NCBI GenBank assembly: GCA_009846005.1
Contig: VXYL01000068.1
Coordinates: 194,626-258,625 of the forward strand
Direction of reading: 5' to 3'
From: Gammaproteobacteria bacterium
GTDB taxonomy: Bacteria > Pseudomonadota > Gammaproteobacteria > Pseudomonadales > Azotimanducaceae
DNA: 64,000 bases
Translations under genes and position numbers: made by a program
Notes under the pieces: model-generated
What the model saw: the letters and a program-made list of their open reading frames with translations, nothing else
What the model was told of the DNA's origin: nothing
Databases searched by the model: none
Part shown: positions 57,588 to 64,000 of the stretch, in pieces
How positions within the stretch are numbered: position 1 is the first letter of the stretch
Layout of the letters: every line of letters starts with the position of its first letter

Positions 57588-60500
57588 CTAGTCCAGCGGA
57601 ACCCAGCGAATTGCGTCGGCGATCACCATCTCGCCGTCGGTCCGGTTGGAAATCTCGAGACGCACCTCCGGCGCAGCGAGTTCGAACTCGCCGACCTTGT
57701 TCCACCCCGTGTCCGCCGCGGCGCCGTCGAAGTCGACACGCGTCGGCTTGCCATCCGCGACGAGTGTCATGTCGAAGGAGCCCAGCGTGCCGTACATGGT
57801 CGTCGTACCCCATCCCATGTGCGCTTCCCGTTTCGGCACATGGAAGTCCAGCCGCCATCGGCCGGGCGTCGGCAATCGGGCGCTGAAGGCCGCCACCTCG
57901 CTACCGTCGCCACTACGTGCCCCCGCCACCGTACGGCGATACTTGCCCCAGCCCGACAGGATACTGGCGCGGGTCCATTCGCCCGGTTCCCGATCCCACG
58001 CCGGTAGCCCTTGATCGAATTCGCGGGTGTCCGGTCCCGTCGATGCCGTTCCGCCGAGTCGCGTGTCCTCGCGACGGCGCTCTACGGAAAAACCGGGATC
58101 GAGGTCGTCGATCACGATCCCCACCGGTGTTGCGGGCAACCACGTGCTCGATCGTGCGCCGACGAAGGGCTCGCGGGTCGCGAGATCGTGCTCGTCGAAG
58201 GCTCCCAGGTCGATCAGGAGGGGGATGCGGTTCAGAGCGAGGTACGGCTCGAGCAGGACAGTCTGCGGCGATTCGGCGCTCAGTATGCCGATTTCAACGG
58301 TGGTGTTGCCATCGAGGCGGACCGGCTCGCTGCGAGGATTCTGCGGACCGATGCCCAAGGAAAGGCGAACGAGACCCGGTGTCGGCTCGTCGTTCCTGAC
58401 GTGCACGCGGATCTCGTATTGCGGTTGCGCATCGGCTGCCAGCGCGACGCGCTCAACTTCTGCGCCGGATACTACGAAACCGGGCAGCGCGGTGTCGTTC
58501 AGCCAGTCGCCGACCAACCGCTCGATGTCGGCACCCGCAGCCGCTACCGCTGCTGCGAAGGCCGCGGCGTCGTAGGTGCCATCACCGTGACCGCGCAGGG
58601 TCGCCAGCAGCGTGGCGGTGCGATCCCTTCCCAGCCCGTCGGCAATCGAATGCGCGACGGCTTTGGCGCGCAACGCGAACGCACCGATGGCCCGCCGGGT
58701 GTCGTTCGCAAAGTCCATCTCGGCGAGGGACGCGTCGAGTGCCCGCTCCCAAACCGACGATTGGGCAACGAAGGCCGGGCGGAATCCGGTCCAATCGCTG
58801 CTATCGCTCGCGAGTCCGTCGATCATCTGCACGACGGTGGCACCGAAACCGGCATCCGCGTTCGCCAAGTGCGCCGTGTACATCGATGGGTTGGCGAGCC
58901 TCAACGTGTTGGGGTTCCTGAAGAGTTCGCGAGCGAGTTCCTCGCCAACGTAGTCCAGCGCGTGTGCGCCGGGGCCGTCTGCTGCGCTGGCGAAACTCAC
59001 GAGATTTCGAGACCACGCGCGTAATGCGCTGCCGCTCGTGAAATCGTTCGAGAACATCCATTCGAGCCGCTGGATCTTCACCGCGTCCAATCCGCCGGGG
59101 TAGTTGGCGAACTGGCTTGGATCGTTGTAGAGCTGGACGTTGGCGTACGGGAAACCGTGTTCCTTGATGAGCAGGAGGCCGGGCAATGCCGATGTCGTGT
59201 CGAGCCAATGGCCGCCGCCGTATTCGCGCAGGTGGGCAGGGACCTCGACGACGCTGAAGCCCGTGTACGGATAGGGGATTCCAAACGCTTCTGCATCGCG
59301 GAAGATCTGTTCGAGGCGCGAGCGCAAACGCTCGGTCACGTTCGCGTAGTAGTCGAGGTTGCGCAGATGGGCCGGGTGGAGCAGGAGCTCGAGCTCGACG
59401 CCGTCCACCTCCATGGCGCGGCGTTCGAAGCGCGCCGCGAAGAGCCCCAGCTTCGGCACGCCCGCCCCCGGGCGGAATCGGTACCGGCCGGTACCGAGCG
59501 TTTCGCGCCGGCCGGGTGCCGCGACGAGCCATCCCCCGGGGACATCGACGGTCAGCTCGACCGTCGGAGCGTGCCCGCGGGATGCGTCGTCGAGGTTCGC
59601 GCCGGGGACGGGTAGCCAGCGTATTGCGGGCATCAGGGCAACGTAGTGGTTTTCGAAGATTCCGCCCGCGGTACCCAGCCAGAGAATCGCGTTGCGGCTC
59701 GACTCGCGACGCCAGTCGACGACGCTGTCCAGGTAGGCGAAGTCCGGGTCGGGGATGCCCGAGGCTTGCAGGGTCAACCTGACCTCGGTTCCCGACGCCA
59801 ACGGTGCGCCCGGTCGCACTCGGAGCACGCCGTGCTCGTGCTGGAACGGCGTCGCGATGTCGTCGAGGCGCAGATCGGCGACTTCGAGACCGGGGTTGAA
59901 GCTGAAGAGAAGTGCGGATAGATCCTCTGGTGCTTGCACCGACATCTCGAGATCGAGGCGCAGGTTTTGCCCCGGATCGATGGCGACGTTAGCCGCCAGG
60001 TGCTCGATTCGAGGCACGGGTTCGTTGGCTGCCGCTTGGTGGGCGGCGAGCCAAGCGTCGCGCAGGTGAATCCTGTCGATGCAGCCCAGTACGACAGTCC
60101 CGATGCCGAGTGCCCCCAGAGCCGCTGGCAGGACGCCGAGCAGCAACCGGGAGTTGCGCGAACGCCCGTCGGGTCGCGGGTACAGCGCGGCCGTCCATAT
60201 TGCCAAGCCAGCCGCGAGCGTGAGCATGGAAGCCCGGTGCAGAAAGGTCGCAAGGTCGGGCAGGCGAGGCGCCAAGTCCGAAGCCCAGTTGTCGTGGATA
60301 TAGAGGAGCGACACGGCGGGCAGCAGGTAGCCCGGCACTTGCGCGAAGGTCCACATGTGGGTGCCGATCAAGCCGAGCGCCGCCACGGCGACGACCAACC
60401 GATTGCGCAGACCGGCGGCGATTGCGAACACGATGCCGCACCAGAGGATCAACGCGGGTACGGCGTCCAGGAAGAAGAACACGAACGTCGCCACCGGTTC

Positions 60501-60962
60501 GATGGGATGGACCCCCCATCCAACCGCCCGCCCGATCGTTCCCACGGCCTGGGTCAGGAGCAAGACGCCAAAAAGAGGGAGACAGATGGCGAGCACGACG
60601 GCACAGAGCCGACCGGCGACAAGCGCCATGTTGGAGAGGGGGCGCGAGTCGACCGCCTCCGCGACCCGTTCGCGTTGGTCCCGGTGGCGTAGGTCGAAGG
60701 CGAGGAAGACCATTGCCGCCATGAAGAACCACAGCACGTAGCTGTTGAAATACGCGGTCGTGAATCGCGGCAGCGCGTTCCCGGCGTTCAAGGAGGAGAA
60801 CGACGACGTCGCGTGCAGATAGGAGTAGTACCAATAGGCCATGCCGACGACGACGATGCCGAGCGCCAGGAACAGCCACGTGCGCACGAGCCGGCGCAGA
60901 GTGCGCAGTTCGGCAAGGGCGACCGCGAGCCATTCGAACAATCCGCGCGGGAGTGAGCGCAT
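57588..60962 (-). CDS. Array copy 2: ABC-2-type permease / M1-aminopeptidase-like / golvesin-like fusion
   Basis: This 1,124-residue protein is the clearest representative. Helices lie at about residues 28-50, 74-91, 112-137, 155-184, 186-222, 243-261 and 272-295. Residues about 305-840 resemble the M1-aminopeptidase half of ABC-permease/M1 proteins, with GIPYPYTGFSVVEVPAHLRE at 561-580, but the expected zinc-site region (about 647-675) reads LRAWSRNLVSFASAADGPGA. No HExxH occurs in the protein. Residues about 980-1124 are golvesin-like (WGKYRRTVAGARSGDGS and MVIADAIRWVPLD). It begins 6 bases after copy 1. The combination suggests a transporter with an extracellular binding module, not an active peptidase. 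Confidence 0.87.
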   Translation of the reverse strand: MRSLPRGLFEWLAVALAELRTLRRLVRTWLFLALGIVVVGMAYWYYSYLHATSSFSSLNAGNALPRFTTAYFNSYVLWFFMAAMVFLAFDLRHRDQRERVAEAVDSRPLSNMALVAGRLCAVVLAICLPLFGVLLLTQAVGTIGRAVGWGVHPIEPVATFVFFFLDAVPALILWCGIVFAIAAGLRNRLVVAVAALGLIGTHMWTFAQVPGYLLPAVSLLYIHDNWASDLAPRLPDLATFLHRASMLTLAAGLAIWTAALYPRPDGRSRNSRLLLGVLPAALGALGIGTVVLGCIDRIHLRDAWLAAHQAAANEPVPRIEHLAANVAIDPGQNLRLDLEMSVQAPEDLSALLFSFNPGLEVADLRLDDIATPFQHEHGVLRVRPGAPLASGTEVRLTLQASGIPDPDFAYLDSVVDWRRESSRNAILWLGTAGGIFENHYVALMPAIRWLPVPGANLDDASRGHAPTVELTVDVPGGWLVAAPGRRETLGTGRYRFRPGAGVPKLGLFAARFERRAMEVDGVELELLLHPAHLRNLDYYANVTERLRSRLEQIFRDAEAFGIPYPYTGFSVVEVPAHLREYGGGHWLDTTSALPGLLLIKEHGFPYANVQLYNDPSQFANYPGGLDAVKIQRLEWMFSNDFTSGSALRAWSRNLVSFASAADGPGAHALDYVGEELARELFRNPNTLRLANPSMYTAHLANADAGFGATVVQMIDGLASDSSDWTGFRPAFVAQSSVWERALDASLAEMDFANDTRRAIGAFALRAKAVAHSIADGLGRDRTATLLATLRGHGDGTYDAAAFAAAVAAAGADIERLVGDWLNDTALPGFVVSGAEVERVALAADAQPQYEIRVHVRNDEPTPGLVRLSLGIGPQNPRSEPVRLDGNTTVEIGILSAESPQTVLLEPYLALNRIPLLIDLGAFDEHDLATREPFVGARSSTWLPATPVGIVIDDLDPGFSVERRREDTRLGGTASTGPDTREFDQGLPAWDREPGEWTRASILSGWGKYRRTVAGARSGDGSEVAAFSARLPTPGRWRLDFHVPKREAHMGWGTTTMYGTLGSFDMTLVADGKPTRVDFDGAAADTGWNKVGEFELAAPEVRLEISNRTDGEMVIADAIRWVPLD

Positions 60963-60968
60963 GGCCGA

Positions 60969-63900
60969 TCAGTCCAGCGGCGCCCAACGGATCGCATCCG
61001 CGATTACCATTTCGCCGTCGGTTCGGCTGGAGACCTCGAGTCGCACCGTAGTCGAGCTGAATTCGAACTCGCCGACCTTGTTCCAGCCTGGTTCAGCCGC
61101 CGCGCCGTCGAAGGCGATGGGAGTCCTCTTCCCATCCGCGACGAGTGTCATGCCGTAGGAACCGAGCGAGCCGTAGGCCCAGGGCACGCCTTGGATGTCG
61201 GGTGCCGGATTCGGCAGGTGGTAGCCCAGTTGCCAACGGCCCGGCCGGGGCAACTCGGCTGCGAATACCGCGACTTGAGATCCGTCGCCCGCGACGGCTC
61301 CAGCGACAGTGTGCCGGTACTTGCCCCAACTCGAACCGAGCGTGGTTCGACTCCACTCGCCCGGTGTGCGCGTATATGTCGGCAATCCCTGGTCGAGTTG
61401 CCGTTGATTGGGGCCTGCGTCAGCCGCATGCCAGGACTTGAGATTGGCTGGATCGCCGCGTGTCTCAACCGTGAATCCGCCGTCGAGGTCGTCTATGACG
61501 ATGCCCCGAAGGCGCTCGGGCATCCAGGAACTGGGCTCGACACCGACAAACGGTTCGCGATCCAACGGGTTTTCTTCGTCGATCCCGTCATCGAGTGCAA
61601 CCGGTACGCGCATACGGTTCCGCGATAGGTACGGTTCCACCCAAAGCCGAATCGGCGGTCTCTCGGTTACCACTCCGATGTCCACCGACGTGTTACCCGG
61701 GATACGGATTGGCTCGGTCGAACGCCCCGTGAAACGAGGCGTCACGCGGATCAACCCGGCGACCGGCTCGTCGTTGCGAACGCTGACACGCGTCTCGTAG
61801 CGGGGCGCGCCGTCGTCGTCGGCGACGCGAACCGTTTGGGCGGGAGACGCGATGAAGCCCGGCAGCGCGGCGTCGTTTAGCCAGTCGCCGAGCAGGAGGT
61901 CGGGGTCGGCGCCGACCTCGGCGAGCGCTGCCGCGAAATCGTCAGCGTCGTACGCGGCACCGGTGTGGCGGTGGCGCAGTGTGGCCAGCAGCATGGCGGT
62001 ACGCTCGTGGCCGAGACTGTCGAGGATGACGTTGGCCGCGGCATCGCCGCGCAGCGTGTGCGCCTCCATCGCCCGTCTCGGATCCCGTTCCATGTCCATA
62101 CCCGTAAGGGATGCTCCGATAACCCGTTGCCACACCAGTGGGTCTGAGTAGTCCAGCGAGTAGCGGAAGCCATTCCAGTCGGGTGACACGGGCGCGAGCA
62201 ACGTCTCCGCCATTCCGGTCACAGTGACACCGAACCCGGCTTCGATGTCCCGGACGTGCGCGGTGAAGCTGCCATCGATCGGCAGCACCAAGCTGGGATT
62301 GGCCAACAGCGCCTGGCCCAGTTTCTGGCAGACGTGGTCCAACGCAAGGGCGCCAGGGCCGGAAGCGGACGTCTGGAAGGAAACCAGATTCCGGGCGACC
62401 CCCCTGAGCACATGCGAGCTGTTTTCGTCCATGCTCAATCCCAATTCCACCATCATCGCCAGCATCTCCGGTGTACCTCGGTCACCGAACCGGGCGAAAT
62501 TCACGTAAGGAAAGCCCGGTTCCTTCAGCAACAGCATGCCGGGCAATTCCAAGACGGTATCGAGCCGCCATCCGCCACCGTACGCCTGCAGGTGCGCGGG
62601 CACCTCAACCACCGAGAAGCCGTCGTAGGGATAGGCGATGCCAAGATGGGCTGGCTCGTTGACGAGCGACGCGAGGCGGGACCGGAGCGGTTCCACGATG
62701 TCGGCCAACACCCGGAGGTTCTTCAAGTGTCCGGGATGGAGCAGAACCTCGAACTCGACGTCCTCGAGTTCGATCATGCGCCGCTCGAAACGTGCCGCCA
62801 GTAGGGCCACCTGGGACACGGGTGCCGGTGGACGGAAGCGAAACAGGCCGTCGGCGTTGGCCACACGCCGTCCCGGGCCCGCGACCAGCCACCCGTCCGG
62901 AACGTCAACCGTTAGATCGATGGTGGGAAAGTGGCCTTGGGATGCCCCGGTGAGATTCGGTCCGGGCGCGGGCAGCCACCGCAGACCCGGCATCAAGGCG
63001 ACATAGCGCCGCTCGAATATGCCGGCTGCCGTCCCGAGCCAGAGAATCTGGTTTCGAGCCACCTCGGCCCGCCAATCGACGGCGCTGTCGAGATAGGCGA
63101 AGTCCGGGTCGGGTATGCCGCCCGCACTCAGTTTCAGCGAGGCCGGTGATCCACTGGAGAGCGGCATGGTGGGCTCGACCGTCAACAGGCCCGACTCGTG
63201 CCGGAAGGGCGTCTCCCGGTCGTTCAGCCACACTGCCGCGACACGAAGACCGGGATTCAAGCTGAACAAGAGGACGTCGAGGTCTTGCTGCGACGGACAC
63301 TCGATCAGCAATTCGAGATCGAGGCGCAGTTCCCGGCCTGGATCGATGTCGACGTCCCCCGCGACGTGCCGCAGCAACGGAATCGCCTGGCCCGCTACCG
63401 CCTCGTGGGCAGCGAGCCAGGTACGGCGCGCCTGGAATTGGTCCACACAGCGTAAAACCACGGCGACGATACAGACAGCGCCAAGGACTGCGAACACGGT
63501 GCCTGCCAGCCAGCGCCGACGGCGCGAACCCCCGTCGGCGCGCGGGTACGACGCAGCCGCCCACGCCAAAAAACCAGCTGCCAGTAGGAGCATTGACGCG
63601 CGGTGCAACACCGTAAGCGCGTCGGGAAGTCGCGGCGCAAGGTCCGATGCCCAGTTGTCGTGGATATAGTGCAGCGAGACGGCGGGAAGCAGATATACCG
63701 GAACGAACGCGTAGCACCACATGTGCGCCACGAGCAACGCCAAGGCGGTTACGGCCACAACTAGGCGATTGGGCACCACGACGGCGAGGAACGCCACGAT
63801 GGCGCCCCACAGTGTCAACGCGGGGATGCTGTCGACCAACAGCAACATCACCGCCATCACGGGTTCGAGCGGGTGGCCGGCCCAACCCATCGCCCCGCCG

Positions 63901-64000
63901 ACGGTTGCAGAGATCTGGATCAGGAGCAGGGCGGCGCAGAGAACGACAAGGATGGCGGCCACCGTGGCGAACAATCGGCCGCCGAGCAGGACCAGGTTGG
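60969..64000 (-). CDS. Array copy 1: ABC-2-type permease / M1-like / golvesin-like fusion, N-terminus outside window
   Basis: The frame is open at the window end (NLVLLGGRLFATVAAILVVL), so the first 110 or so residues are missing. The visible 1,010 residues hold five or so membrane helices and the M1-like part with GIAYPYDGFSVVEVPAHLQA. The unusable zinc-site region reads RGVARNLVSFQTSASGPGAL. A golvesin-like end follows (WGKYRHTVAGAVAGDGS and MVIADAIRWAPLD). The copies are clearly diverged from one another, so the duplications are old. A gene for an ABC ATPase, if present, would be expected upstream, beyond base 64000. Confidence 0.85.
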   Translation of the reverse strand, partial: NLVLLGGRLFATVAAILVVLCAALLLIQISATVGGAMGWAGHPLEPVMAVMLLLVDSIPALTLWGAIVAFLAVVVPNRLVVAVTALALLVAHMWCYAFVPVYLLPAVSLHYIHDNWASDLAPRLPDALTVLHRASMLLLAAGFLAWAAASYPRADGGSRRRRWLAGTVFAVLGAVCIVAVVLRCVDQFQARRTWLAAHEAVAGQAIPLLRHVAGDVDIDPGRELRLDLELLIECPSQQDLDVLLFSLNPGLRVAAVWLNDRETPFRHESGLLTVEPTMPLSSGSPASLKLSAGGIPDPDFAYLDSAVDWRAEVARNQILWLGTAAGIFERRYVALMPGLRWLPAPGPNLTGASQGHFPTIDLTVDVPDGWLVAGPGRRVANADGLFRFRPPAPVSQVALLAARFERRMIELEDVEFEVLLHPGHLKNLRVLADIVEPLRSRLASLVNEPAHLGIAYPYDGFSVVEVPAHLQAYGGGWRLDTVLELPGMLLLKEPGFPYVNFARFGDRGTPEMLAMMVELGLSMDENSSHVLRGVARNLVSFQTSASGPGALALDHVCQKLGQALLANPSLVLPIDGSFTAHVRDIEAGFGVTVTGMAETLLAPVSPDWNGFRYSLDYSDPLVWQRVIGASLTGMDMERDPRRAMEAHTLRGDAAANVILDSLGHERTAMLLATLRHRHTGAAYDADDFAAALAEVGADPDLLLGDWLNDAALPGFIASPAQTVRVADDDGAPRYETRVSVRNDEPVAGLIRVTPRFTGRSTEPIRIPGNTSVDIGVVTERPPIRLWVEPYLSRNRMRVPVALDDGIDEENPLDREPFVGVEPSSWMPERLRGIVIDDLDGGFTVETRGDPANLKSWHAADAGPNQRQLDQGLPTYTRTPGEWSRTTLGSSWGKYRHTVAGAVAGDGSQVAVFAAELPRPGRWQLGYHLPNPAPDIQGVPWAYGSLGSYGMTLVADGKRTPIAFDGAAAEPGWNKVGEFEFSSTTVRLEVSSRTDGEMVIADAIRWAPLD

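Noticed and set aside
55303-57858. An 851-codon open frame on the minus strand in another phase of array copies 2 and 3
   Set aside because: It overlaps the copy with membrane helices and conserved domains, is Arg/Pro/Ala-rich and has no recognisable domain. It is a shadow frame typical of high GC.

Overview
The window looks like a chromosomal segment of a high-GC member of the Pseudomonadota, most likely an uncultured gammaproteobacterium. Two housekeeping blocks support this: fmdB-like/aspS/yebC/ruvC/ruvA/ruvB followed by tolQ/tolR/tolA/tolB/pal/cpoB, then queE/queC and a tRNA-Lys, an order familiar from Gammaproteobacteria. No phage, transposase, CRISPR array or rRNA was seen. Compact GTAGGGG-type palindromic repeats are scattered between genes, and several genes take their stop codon from a repeat end.

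Layout. 1-9.3 kb: a secreted VOC protein (partial), a DUF35/thiolase-like pair, a small HAD protein, a minus-strand operon (M20 amidohydrolase, DUF1932 dehydrogenase, 2Fe-2S and molybdopterin subunits of an isoquinoline-oxidoreductase-type enzyme) and a beta-lactamase-fold serine hydrolase. 9.5-15.8 kb: cysteine synthase, an NfeD/slipin pair, an SMP-30 protein, a gene interrupted by one in-frame TGA, a secreted protein and a MAPEG protein.

16.0-26.3 kb is the most unusual part. A plus-strand run (Rieske oxygenase, outer-membrane efflux lipoprotein, periplasmic adaptor) converges on a minus-strand operon (GPP34-cytochrome P450 fusion, RND pump, Erg6-like sterol C-24 methyltransferase). The two operons together supply one complete tripartite RND exporter plus three enzymes of sterol-modifying type. 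I infer a locus that tailors and exports or traffics a sterol or related polycyclic lipid. No squalene epoxidase or oxidosqualene cyclase is present here, so the substrate would come from elsewhere in the genome or from a host.

26.5-30.8 kb looks like a zinc-acquisition region: a ZIP transporter, a monooxygenase-fold protein, a small secreted protein and a ZnuD-like TonB receptor with three His/Asp/Glu-rich stretches. 31.1-32.9 kb is a lower-GC surface lipoprotein. 33.2-47.2 kb is housekeeping: proS, an HU-like protein, and the aspS/ruv/tol/que blocks. 47.2-50.5 kb has an M20 amidohydrolase, an SDR and a gamma-butyrobetaine hydroxylase-like dioxygenase.

50.8-64.0 kb (end) is a minus-strand tandem array of four diverged paralogues of about 1,130 residues. 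Each joins an ABC-2-type permease region to an M1-aminopeptidase-like domain and a golvesin-like C-terminal domain. None of the sequence visible here contains HExxH. The last copy carries an apparent one-base frameshift in a run of four Gs. The first copy runs off the window end, so any partner ATPase gene would lie beyond it.
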